Origin: an uncultured Candidatus Pelagibacter sp.
Lineage (GTDB): Bacteria > Pseudomonadota > Alphaproteobacteria > Pelagibacterales > Pelagibacteraceae
Length of the DNA: 64,000 nt
Direction of reading: 5' to 3'
Assembly: GCA_913030805.1 (NCBI GenBank)
Contig: CAJWDL010000003.1
Location: 46,864 to 110,863 of the forward strand
In this document: positions 23,570-31,164 of the stretch, piece after piece
Position numbering within the stretch: position 1 is the first letter of the stretch
How the letters are laid out: each line of letters starts with the position of its first letter
Made by a program: the position numbers and the translations under genes
The notes under the pieces: generated by a model
What the model saw: the letters and a program-made list of their open reading frames with translations, nothing else
Told to the model about the DNA's origin: nothing
The model's database searches: none

Positions 23570-24991
23570 ATGAAAAATATTGCAATTATAGATATCGAAT
23601 CTCAAGGGGCATCTACGAGCTACTCTTCTATTATTTCTATAGCGGGAATTTTGGTTAATCCTGATCTGAAGGAAATAGAACGTTTTGAATTGAATTGCAG
23701 AAATAAGCCGGGACATGTGCCCGATCCATATTCCATGTGGGTAAATAAAGGCTTCTATCAAATGAAAAAATCAAATTCTAGTCATTATCAATTAATGAAG
23801 GAACTTCATAAAATAATAAAAAAATGGTCACCCTGTATTTGGATTGGCTGGAACTCCATTGGCTTTGACTTTGTTATGCTTCAAAAAGAAAACTATAAAA
23901 GTCTGTTTCCAGCTTATGTACTGAATACAAATTCCAATGAGCAGGCAGACTTTCTGCCAGTTGCAAGAAGCAGTAAACTTTTTTTTCCAAAATCAATAAG
24001 CACAACTTTTTCAGAGAAAAAAAATCCCGTTTTCCAACTCGAAGGTCTAAGTACCATAAATGATATAAAAGTTGACCAATTTCATACAGCTATTTCGGAT
24101 TGTGAGGCGTGTTTGGGGATAATGCGTTTAATTCGAAAAAATGCCAAACAGATTTATGACCAATCGTTTCATACAACTTCTAAACACAAAGTATCAAATA
24201 TTCTAGAGAAAGAGAGAATATTTACCACCACATTTTACTATTATGGCAAGGCAAGACCCTTCCTGGCAACTTACTTGTGTGATCATAGCGAATATAAGTG
24301 GCCAATAGTTTTTTGCTTAGAGCAGGACCCTGAAAATTTTATAAAACTAGACGTTAATTCCTTGAAGGAAGAACTTAAAAAACCTGGCAAATGGGCGAGG
24401 GCTTTACCTGCCAACAAACATCCTATTATTTTAGATAAAAACTTGGGGTTAGAACTGGATATTTATAAAAATATTGGGCTGAAAAAATTGAAAGAAAGAG
24501 CGGACAAAATTTACCAAAATAAGCAATTTTCTGAAAAGGTTAGCTTTGCGTTGGGCGAAATAGCAAGAGAAAAGAAAAAATCACAAGAAAAAAAGAAATT
24601 GGCATATGAAGACAGATTGGTTTTGGATGGATTTCCAGATGAGCAAGACAAGAGCACAATGGAAGAATTTCAGTCGATAGATGAATGGAGTAAAAAAAAT
24701 CAAACAATATCGAAGATAAAAGACTCAAGGTACAAGCATTTTGGAAAAAGACTAATTTATCAAAATCAGCCAGAAGTCTTAAGTAAAGACGAATACAAAG
24801 AAATTCAAAAAGATATTGCAAAAAAGATACTTAGCGTTGAAGAGACAAATTTTACAACTATTCCAATGGCCGAAAGTTTGATTGATAATATGAGAAATGA
24901 AAAAGGAATAACAAAAGAAAAATTAGACTATGTCAATGATATTGATGCCTATATTTCGGACATACGAAAGGTTTATGAGAAAGCTTTATAA
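23570..24991 (+). CDS. sbcB: exodeoxyribonuclease I (SbcB-like)
   Basis: A 473-residue 3'-5' single-strand exonuclease, nearly the length of E. coli ExoI (475). The DEDDh catalytic residues are visible: D8 and E10 in IIDIES, D100 in GWNSIGFDF, and H172/D177 in HTAISDCEA. The ExoI-specific SH3-like and helical regions follow (KHPIILD near 285-291, then a long charged helical part). The first motif reads DIES in place of DFET. ExoI is best known from gammaproteobacteria, so its presence here is of interest. Confidence 0.85.
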   Translation: MKNIAIIDIESQGASTSYSSIISIAGILVNPDLKEIERFELNCRNKPGHVPDPYSMWVNKGFYQMKKSNSSHYQLMKELHKIIKKWSPCIWIGWNSIGFDFVMLQKENYKSLFPAYVLNTNSNEQADFLPVARSSKLFFPKSISTTFSEKKNPVFQLEGLSTINDIKVDQFHTAISDCEACLGIMRLIRKNAKQIYDQSFHTTSKHKVSNILEKERIFTTTFYYYGKARPFLATYLCDHSEYKWPIVFCLEQDPENFIKLDVNSLKEELKKPGKWARALPANKHPIILDKNLGLELDIYKNIGLKKLKERADKIYQNKQFSEKVSFALGEIAREKKKSQEKKKLAYEDRLVLDGFPDEQDKSTMEEFQSIDEWSKKNQTISKIKDSRYKHFGKRLIYQNQPEVLSKDEYKEIQKDIAKKILSVEETNFTTIPMAESLIDNMRNEKGITKEKLDYVNDIDAYISDIRKVYEKAL

Positions 24992-25021
24992 AATACAAAC
25001 ATCAAAAAACAAAATGTACAA

Positions 25022-25050
25022 TTGACTTTATTTATCGGAACAAATAAAGA
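25022..25050 (+). promoter_or_regulatory. candidate promoter for trxA
   Basis: TTGACT (25022-25027) and TAAAGA (25045-25050) are separated by 17 bases. Transcription would start at or just before the trxA ATG at 25059, where no Shine-Dalgarno sequence is seen, so a leaderless mRNA is possible. The -10 match is imperfect. Confidence 0.35.
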
Positions 25051-25058
25051 TTACTAAT

Positions 25059-25379
25059 ATGGCAACTAAGAATGTTACGGATGATAACTTTGATGCAGAA
25101 GTTATAAAATCAACAAAACCAGTTCTAGTAGATTTTTGGGCTGAGTGGTGTGGACCTTGCAAACAAATTGGGCCGGTACTTGAAGAAATTTCAAACGAAA
25201 TGTCAGATCAAATCGCAGTTGCAAAACATAATATTGATAATGAACCAAATACTCCAACAAAATATGGAGTTAGAGGAATTCCAACTATGCTGTTATTTAA
25301 AAATGGCGAACTAAAAGGAACCAAGGTTGGAGCCACAACAAAATCCAATATCGTTTCCTGGATAAAGGAAAATATTTAA
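25059..25379 (+). CDS. trxA: thioredoxin
   Basis: A 106-residue cytoplasmic disulfide reductase. The active site is WAEWCGPCKQIGP (C31, C34), and the cis-proline loop is RGIPTMLLFKNGE. No signal peptide is present. This is the standard thioredoxin 1 length. It converges with folC, with a 4-base overlap at the ends. Confidence 0.97.
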   Translation: MATKNVTDDNFDAEVIKSTKPVLVDFWAEWCGPCKQIGPVLEEISNEMSDQIAVAKHNIDNEPNTPTKYGVRGIPTMLLFKNGELKGTKVGATTKSNIVSWIKENI

Positions 25380-26659
25380 TTTAAATTCAATACCTCACCA
25401 CAAAGATATAAAGATCCGCAAATAAAAATAATTGCATTTGCGTCCTCTTTAACAATGAATTGCAGCGAGCTTTGAATAGAGGATTCAGTTTTAGATTTAA
25501 TTCCAATTGTTTCTATAATTTGATTCAGTTTTTCTTTTTTTATAAAATTTTTCTGATTTGGTATATCAACTGCAATAATTAGCCTTAGTTTATTTTTAAA
25601 TTGACTAATAAATTCTGCATGATCTTTATTTGCCATCATTCCAAGGATCATATAAATTTTTTTATTTTTATTCAAAGTGTCAAGATATTTAGCTAGAACT
25701 GATGCAGCCAAAGCATTATGTCCTCCGTCCAAGATAAGTTCATTATTATCAGAAATATAACTTCTTAATTTGCCGGTCGAAATTTTTTGAAGTCTACCTT
25801 CAGTTTTAATTTTAGAAAGAGCAGTAACTATATGTGATTGATTAACTTTAAATTGATCTAATTCTTTAACTGTTGCAATAGCCGTTGATATATTTCCATA
25901 TTGAAAGTCGCCAAGCATATTAGGTTTTGGCAAGGATAATGAACCTGAATTGTCAATGAAATCAAAGCCATTTGAGGTTTTTTCGTATTTAAAATCTTTT
26001 CCAGAAATTATTTTTTTTGATGTATTCAATTGAATTGTTTTGTTAATTTTATTTAAGATTTCCAAAGAAGTTTGTTCAGAAACAATGATTTTGGAGCCGT
26101 TTAAAAGTTTGGAACATTTTTCAAAAATTACTTCATCAACAGTTCCTTCCTTTAAAAAATCTTTATGATCCATGCCAATAGGGCTTATAATCGACGCAAT
26201 ATTTTTATCTAAAACGTTAGAGGCGTCTAACCTAAAAAAAAGACCTGCTTCTAGTATATTTATATGAGCTTTTGTTCTCGCTGCCTCCAAGAAAAAAGCG
26301 GCAGTAACGATTTCATGAAAGGTAATTGGTTGACCTCGGTTAACTTTTTCAACTTCACTTAAAAGTTTATGCAGCTTACTATCATTGATTTGTTCACCAG
26401 AGAAATAATATCGTTCGTTAAATTTTCTAACAGAAGGACTTATATGCATATTTACTTTATAGCCCGCGGCTTCATAGATTTCTCTCAGGGTCGAACAGAT
26501 TGAAAATTTGCCGTTTGTTCCGATAACCTGGATGCAGTTTTGAAGTTTTTTTTCAGGATTGTTTAAGGATTTTAGTAAACGTTGAATTCTGTGTAGAGAA
26601 AGATCAATTGACTTAGGATGCAGCCGAAGCAATCTGCTCAGTATCTTCTTGATTTTCAT
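25376..26659 (-). CDS. folC: bifunctional folylpolyglutamate/dihydrofolate synthase
   Basis: FolC adds glutamate to dihydropteroate and to folates. The 427-residue protein shows the N-terminal KSIDLSLHRIQRLLKSL, the P-loop VIGTNGKFSICS, the MDHKDFLKEGTV segment and ILDGGHNALAASVLAKYL in the C-terminal ligase domain. The P-loop normally reads GTNGKGS; here the third Gly is Phe, which is unusual. Its start overlaps the accD coding end by 47 bases; the conserved N-terminal helix requires that start. It is the last gene of the long minus-strand run. Confidence 0.9.
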   Translation of the reverse strand: MKIKKILSRLLRLHPKSIDLSLHRIQRLLKSLNNPEKKLQNCIQVIGTNGKFSICSTLREIYEAAGYKVNMHISPSVRKFNERYYFSGEQINDSKLHKLLSEVEKVNRGQPITFHEIVTAAFFLEAARTKAHINILEAGLFFRLDASNVLDKNIASIISPIGMDHKDFLKEGTVDEVIFEKCSKLLNGSKIIVSEQTSLEILNKINKTIQLNTSKKIISGKDFKYEKTSNGFDFIDNSGSLSLPKPNMLGDFQYGNISTAIATVKELDQFKVNQSHIVTALSKIKTEGRLQKISTGKLRSYISDNNELILDGGHNALAASVLAKYLDTLNKNKKIYMILGMMANKDHAEFISQFKNKLRLIIAVDIPNQKNFIKKEKLNQIIETIGIKSKTESSIQSSLQFIVKEDANAIIFICGSLYLCGEVLNLN

Positions 26660-27539
26660 TTGTTGCTTCAGTTAATGTGAGTTTGTTTTTCTTTAGCAAG
26701 ATAGTAATCAGAGTTCCAATAGTATCTCTTAAATTTTTTCTAGATACCACTAAATCAATTCCACCATGATTTTTAATGTATTCTGCTGTTTGAAATCCTT
26801 CAGGTAGCGTTTCACCAATTGTTTGCTCTATAACCCTCTTTCCAGCAAAACCAATTGTTGCCTTCGGCTCTGCGATAAGAATATCTCCAATCATAGCCCA
26901 AGAAGCCGAAACCCCTCCCGTTGTGGGATTGGTTAAAACAACAATATAAGGAATGTTATTTTTTTTAAGTTCATTAACTGCCAAAACAGTTCTAGCCATC
27001 TGCTGAAGTGCTATTGCACTTTCCATCATGCGCTGTCCTCCAGAACAGGTAAAAAATATAAAAGGTGTTTGATTATCAATTGCATGTTGGACTGCGCAAA
27101 TAAAAGCCTCTCCTGAGGCAGAACCAACTGATCCTCCAATGAATGAAAAGTTTTGGGCTCCAACTGTTATATTGATTCCTTTTAATTTTCCACTAGCAAT
27201 CATAACAGCATCATCTTGATTGGTTAGTTTTCTTGCAGCAGCTAATCGAGCAGTATATTTTTTTGTGTCAACAAAATTTAATGGATCATCGGGTGACGAA
27301 GGGGTTTTTATAATCTCATATTCACCATTATCCAAGAAAATTTTGAATCGATCTCGACACGAGATTTTTTGGTGCGTTTCACACTTAGGACATACAAAAA
27401 AATTGTTATGGAGATCTTCTTTATAAATTAGTTGTTGGCAAACACATGTGGTCCACAGACCGGTCTCACTAAGTTTTGGTTGTCTTTTTTTAAGTAGAGT
27501 TTTAAGTCTAGGCTTTATAAATTTTGTAATCCAATTCAT
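26613..27539 (-). CDS. accD: acetyl-CoA carboxylase carboxyltransferase subunit beta
   Basis: AccD pairs with AccA (50935-52041) to transfer carboxyl from biotin to acetyl-CoA at the start of fatty-acid synthesis. The 308-residue protein has an N-terminal zinc ribbon and the crotonase-like core with FFTCSGGQRMMESAIALQQMA, TTGGVSASWAMIGDILIAEP and FAGKRVIEQTIGETLPEGFQ. The first half of the zinc ribbon reads CVC instead of CxxC, while the second (CPKC) is normal. It overlaps trpA by 4 bases, the common alphaproteobacterial trpBA-accD-folC order. Confidence 0.95.
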   Translation of the reverse strand: MNWITKFIKPRLKTLLKKRQPKLSETGLWTTCVCQQLIYKEDLHNNFFVCPKCETHQKISCRDRFKIFLDNGEYEIIKTPSSPDDPLNFVDTKKYTARLAAARKLTNQDDAVMIASGKLKGINITVGAQNFSFIGGSVGSASGEAFICAVQHAIDNQTPFIFFTCSGGQRMMESAIALQQMARTVLAVNELKKNNIPYIVVLTNPTTGGVSASWAMIGDILIAEPKATIGFAGKRVIEQTIGETLPEGFQTAEYIKNHGGIDLVVSRKNLRDTIGTLITILLKKNKLTLTEATNENQEDTEQIASAAS

Positions 27540-28339
27540 GACAATTTCGCCCTTAGATTTTTTACCATATTACTTACATTTGTGACAGGATTTTGTCTAT
27601 TTTTGATTGATTTTGAAATTTCTTTGCATAGTGCGCTTCCGACTACTAGACCATCAGCTTTTTTTAATGAAGAAATGGTTTTAATTGTAATTCCAAAACC
27701 GATCACCAAATTTTTAGATTTATTTATTTTTTTAATTTTATTGTAATTTTCCAAAATTTCTTTTGGAGAAACTTTGAGCTTGCCTCCGGTAGTTGAAAGC
27801 ATACTGATATAATAAATCATATCATGAGAATCCTTTATAATTTTTTTCATTCTTGTTCTAGAAGTTGTTGGAGATAAGAGCTGTATAAAATTAATGGAAT
27901 TTTTTTTACATTTTTTTGCGATAATTCTGTTTTCTGGCCATGGAAGATCAACAACAATCAGGCCATTTACACCGACTTGTTTGCATTTTTTTAAAAATTT
28001 ATTTTCACCATATTGATAAATCATGTTGTAATAACCCATCAAAATGACAGGTTTCACATTTTTATTTTTTTTAAAATTTTTAACAATTTGAAAAACATCC
28101 TTCATCCTAATGCCATTTTTAATTGCACGGTAAGCAGATGTTTGAATTTGTCCCCCGTCAGCTATAGGAGTATTATGAGGGAATCCTATTTCACATATAT
28201 CTGCATGATTTGAAATTGAATTTAATATTTCTAATGATTTTTTTTTAGTATTATCTCCAGCAACCGTATAAGTAAGTAACGCTGGTCTCCCTTCCTCTTT
28301 ACATTTTTTAAATGCCAAACTAATTGGTGATATACTCAT
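27536..28339 (-). CDS. trpA: tryptophan synthase alpha subunit (divergent)
   Basis: TrpA splits indole-3-glycerol phosphate and passes indole to TrpB. The 267-residue TIM barrel keeps both catalytic acids: E50 in DICEIGFP and D61 in IADGGQIQ. Several usually conserved blocks differ: the barrel strand reads GFPHNTPIADG where most enzymes have GxPFSDPxADG, the start loop is TVAGDN rather than TxGDP, and the flexible loop is SMLSTTGGK instead of SxxGVTG. It overlaps trpB by 4 bases. The operon position supports TrpA, but specificity deserves a test. Confidence 0.82.
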   Translation of the reverse strand: MSISPISLAFKKCKEEGRPALLTYTVAGDNTKKKSLEILNSISNHADICEIGFPHNTPIADGGQIQTSAYRAIKNGIRMKDVFQIVKNFKKNKNVKPVILMGYYNMIYQYGENKFLKKCKQVGVNGLIVVDLPWPENRIIAKKCKKNSINFIQLLSPTTSRTRMKKIIKDSHDMIYYISMLSTTGGKLKVSPKEILENYNKIKKINKSKNLVIGFGITIKTISSLKKADGLVVGSALCKEISKSIKNRQNPVTNVSNMVKNLRAKLS

Positions 28340-29574
28340 TTCAATTTTCCTAATCTTTGTCTTAAAATATCTCTATCTTTCAAAGCATCTCCACATGAGT
28401 TTACGATTAAAATTGTTTCTTTACTTAGTTTAGGAGCTATTTTTATTGCTTCTGCAAATGCATGACATGGCTCTAAACTAGGGTTTAGTTTTTCATATTT
28501 TGTAACTGTCTTATAAGCCTCCAAAGCATCTTCGTCTGTACGTGCCACATAGTGCGCGCGCCCTGCATCTTTTAGATAGCAATGGAGAGGAGAAACGCCA
28601 GGATAATCTAAACCTGCACTAATAGATTCAGTTTCATTAATTTGTCCCTCTTTGTCCTGACAACAGTATGCCATTGATCCATGGAGGACACCCAGTTTAG
28701 CACCCATGCTTAAAGGAGCCGCATGGAGTTTTGAGTTTTTTGGACCTGCAGCTTCTATTCCGATAAAATCAAATTGTCTTTTACTAAAATCAATGAACTC
28801 ACTCCATAGTCCATACGCTGATGAACCGCCTCCGACACAATTCAAAAGCTTAACTTTTTTTGGAAATTTTCCAAATTCATCTAAAATTTGTTTTTTTAAC
28901 TCTCTTGAAATTTGTGCAGTGCTCCATCCGCATATCTTCACAAATATATTGCTAGAAACTGTCGAGCCAACTCCCAGGTGAGTTGTATCATTATTTGATA
29001 CCCAATACCTCATAACCTCAGAAACAGCATCAACTAAAGTTTGGCTTCCTGTATAAACAGGAACAATCTCCGCACCATTAGCTCTCATGGCATCACAGTT
29101 AGGCTTTTGCCTTAAAATATCTTTAAAACCCATAAATACTTTAACTTTTAACCCAAAATGTTTTCCGGCTATTGAGAACATTTTTCCGTTATAACCGGCA
29201 CCAGTATCGGTAACCAAAAATTTTTTCCCCATTCGTTTGCACAACATTGCTGCTGTGATTGCCCCGTATATCTTATGAGCTCCACCCCTTGCTTCTGATA
29301 CAACCTTAGCCCAAATTTGCGCACCACCTAAATATTTGGTTAAATTTTCTAATTTTATAAAAGGAGTAGGACCTTTATGAACCCAGTTAGTGTAATAATA
29401 ATCTCTTTCTTTTAAAAAATTTTTATCTCTCCTTAGTTTTTCAAATAAAACAGTGAGATCTCCTATAGGTTTTTTTAAAGTTTCAGGTATGAAATTTCCA
29501 CCAAATTTTCCTCCCCAAAAACCATTTTTGTCGTGTTGGTCAATTAGAAGTTTACCCTTTTTTAATTTCATCAC
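28336..29574 (-). CDS. trpB: tryptophan synthase beta subunit (divergent active site)
   Basis: This 412-residue PLP enzyme aligns along its length with TrpB (FGGNFIPETL, GVLHGSMAY, SISAGLDYPGVSP). The PLP lysine is K101 in GGAHKIYGA. Other signature residues differ: the ETGAGQHG loop, whose Glu is catalytic, reads DTGAGYNG; the SVVGPHPYP segment reads STVSSNIFV; the PLP-phosphate loop is GGGSSAYG for GGGSNAIG; and SGRGDKD is SCGDALKD. It sits between trpF and trpA with 4-base overlaps. Tryptophan synthesis is the default reading; a shifted reaction is possible. Confidence 0.8.
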   Translation of the reverse strand: MMKLKKGKLLIDQHDKNGFWGGKFGGNFIPETLKKPIGDLTVLFEKLRRDKNFLKERDYYYTNWVHKGPTPFIKLENLTKYLGGAQIWAKVVSEARGGAHKIYGAITAAMLCKRMGKKFLVTDTGAGYNGKMFSIAGKHFGLKVKVFMGFKDILRQKPNCDAMRANGAEIVPVYTGSQTLVDAVSEVMRYWVSNNDTTHLGVGSTVSSNIFVKICGWSTAQISRELKKQILDEFGKFPKKVKLLNCVGGGSSAYGLWSEFIDFSKRQFDFIGIEAAGPKNSKLHAAPLSMGAKLGVLHGSMAYCCQDKEGQINETESISAGLDYPGVSPLHCYLKDAGRAHYVARTDEDALEAYKTVTKYEKLNPSLEPCHAFAEAIKIAPKLSKETILIVNSCGDALKDRDILRQRLGKLK

Positions 29575-30176
29575 AATTTTTTTACCTTCAGCAAAAAATC
29601 TGAAACCTTTTTAGAAGATTTTACTCCAGGATTATCTTCCAAACCTGAAGAAATATCAATTTTTTTTGAAATTTTTGATGCTTTTTCAAGATTGTTTATA
29701 TTTATTCCCCCAGCGAGAAACCACTCATTAATTTCAATATTTTTCAAGTAACTCCAATTAAAAATAGAACTTTTTTCCATAGCGGAAGAATCAAATAGAA
29801 ATTCATCCGCAATACCCATGTATTGTTTATATAAATTTATGTCTTCTTCTTTTTTTACTTTAATAGCCTGAATAATTTTTTTGTTGGATATCAGTTTTAA
29901 TGTTTTACTTTTAGATGGAGAGGTTTCATATACCTGAAGATAGTCAAATTGATCTTTAATTTTTTCAACAAAATCATTTTCTGGTTTTACTAAAACAGCA
30001 ACTTTTTTAATGTGACTAGGTACAATAGAGGTAAGTTTTTTGGATTCTGCGATTGATAAATTTCTTGGAGAAGGAGGATAAAAAATAAATCCCAAATATT
30101 GACATCCTCCGCTTCGAACAATTGTTTTGATGATATTATTAGAGTTTATGCCGCAGATTTTTAACTCTATTGGCAT
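29571..30176 (-). CDS. trpF: phosphoribosylanthranilate isomerase (partly divergent)
   Basis: TrpF performs the Amadori rearrangement in tryptophan synthesis. The 201-residue TIM barrel has the general base Cys in KICG (about C8), LGFIFYPPSPRNL, the general acid Asp in EFLFDSS, and the phosphate-binding end WFLAGGININN plus ISSGLEDNPGVKS. The usual VQLHG strand reads LQVYE, and the GGTGxxFDW loop after the acid reads AMEKSSIFNW without the glycines. It overlaps trpB by 4 bases and follows pyrF by 4. Confidence 0.83.
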   Translation of the reverse strand: MPIELKICGINSNNIIKTIVRSGGCQYLGFIFYPPSPRNLSIAESKKLTSIVPSHIKKVAVLVKPENDFVEKIKDQFDYLQVYETSPSKSKTLKLISNKKIIQAIKVKKEEDINLYKQYMGIADEFLFDSSAMEKSSIFNWSYLKNIEINEWFLAGGININNLEKASKISKKIDISSGLEDNPGVKSSKKVSDFLLKVKKL

Positions 30177-30180
30177 ATGT

Positions 30181-30867
30181 TTATGTTTTTATCGATTCTG
30201 CTACTTGATTTAAGTTTTCCTCAATATTTCCTTTTATCAAACTTCTTCCCATAATTATTTTATCAGATCCATTTTTTATACTTTCCAAAGGAGTACAGAT
30301 TCTTTGTTGATCATGACTATTATCGTTAGGCATACGTACCCCTGGAGTAAATATTTGGAGATTGGAACCAAGAATTTTTCTGACCGTTTTAGCTTCATGT
30401 CCAGAACAAACGACACCAACTTCCATTTCCTTGGCTATTTTTGCGAAATGCTCAACCTGCTGCATGACACCACTATTGTTGCCCATAATTTTTAAGTCAT
30501 TATCATTTAAAGAAGTTAAAATAGTTACCATTAAAATTTTAGGTTGAGATTTAATTTCACTAGCTGCTTCTTTAGCTTTTTCTATCATTGCTTTACCGCC
30601 TTGAGCATGAATTGTTAAGAAACCAAATTTAATATCGTCCAGCGCTTTTATTGCTTTGTAAACAGTTTGAGGTATATCTTTCAATTTAAGATCTAACATT
30701 AAATTGTTTACTCCTATGTCATTAAATTTTTGAATTCCACTTTTTCCATTTGCATTAAAAAATTCTAAACCTAATTTTACCGTATAAATTTTATTTATTA
30801 TTTTTTTTGTGGTTTCCAAAGCTTGATGAGCGTCCGCTGTATCCAAAGCGAGAATAATTTTATTCAT
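30181..30867 (-). CDS. pyrF: orotidine 5'-phosphate decarboxylase
   Basis: PyrF makes UMP in the last step of pyrimidine synthesis. The 228-residue barrel has ILALDTAD, the catalytic Lys/Asp array MLDLKLKDIPQTV, LTIHAQGG, VCSGHEA, FTPGVRMPN and GSDKIIMGRSLIKG. All key residues are present and the length is standard. Its start overlaps ihfB by 8 bases, and trpF follows closely, the usual alphaproteobacterial arrangement. Confidence 0.95.
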   Translation of the reverse strand: MNKIILALDTADAHQALETTKKIINKIYTVKLGLEFFNANGKSGIQKFNDIGVNNLMLDLKLKDIPQTVYKAIKALDDIKFGFLTIHAQGGKAMIEKAKEAASEIKSQPKILMVTILTSLNDNDLKIMGNNSGVMQQVEHFAKIAKEMEVGVVCSGHEAKTVRKILGSNLQIFTPGVRMPNDNSHDQQRICTPLESIKNGSDKIIMGRSLIKGNIEENLNQVAESIKT

Positions 30868-31162
30868 CTTGATTTGTATCTTGATTTAACTTTTGAAAAA
30901 GTTCTTTGCTTATTTTCCATTGCACACTTTGTTTGGCAGGGATCTCTATTCTTGATCCATCTTTGGGATTTCTGCCGATTCTAGCTTTTAACTGTCTGCT
31001 TTTAAAAGAACCAAAGTCTCTAATTTGAACATTCTCACCTTTAGCAATTGCTTTGATTATTTCATCTAATACAAGGTTTAAGGTCTTTTCTAGATCTCGT
31101 CTAAGAAAATTGGGATAGGAATTAGCTAATTGGTCTAATATTCTACTTTTAACAAAACTCAA
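30860..31162 (-). CDS. ihfB: integration host factor beta subunit
   Basis: A 100-residue HU/IHF-family DNA-bending protein. RDFGSFKSRQLKARIGRNPKDGSRIEIPAK is the diagnostic arm region (written here as its key parts RDFGSF, ARIGRNPKDG and IPAK). The position directly after rpsA matches IHF beta rather than HU. The alpha partner is not in the window. It has a short charged tail (NQDTNQDE). Confidence 0.93.
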   Translation of the reverse strand: MSFVKSRILDQLANSYPNFLRRDLEKTLNLVLDEIIKAIAKGENVQIRDFGSFKSRQLKARIGRNPKDGSRIEIPAKQSVQWKISKELFQKLNQDTNQDE

Positions 31163-31164
31163 TT

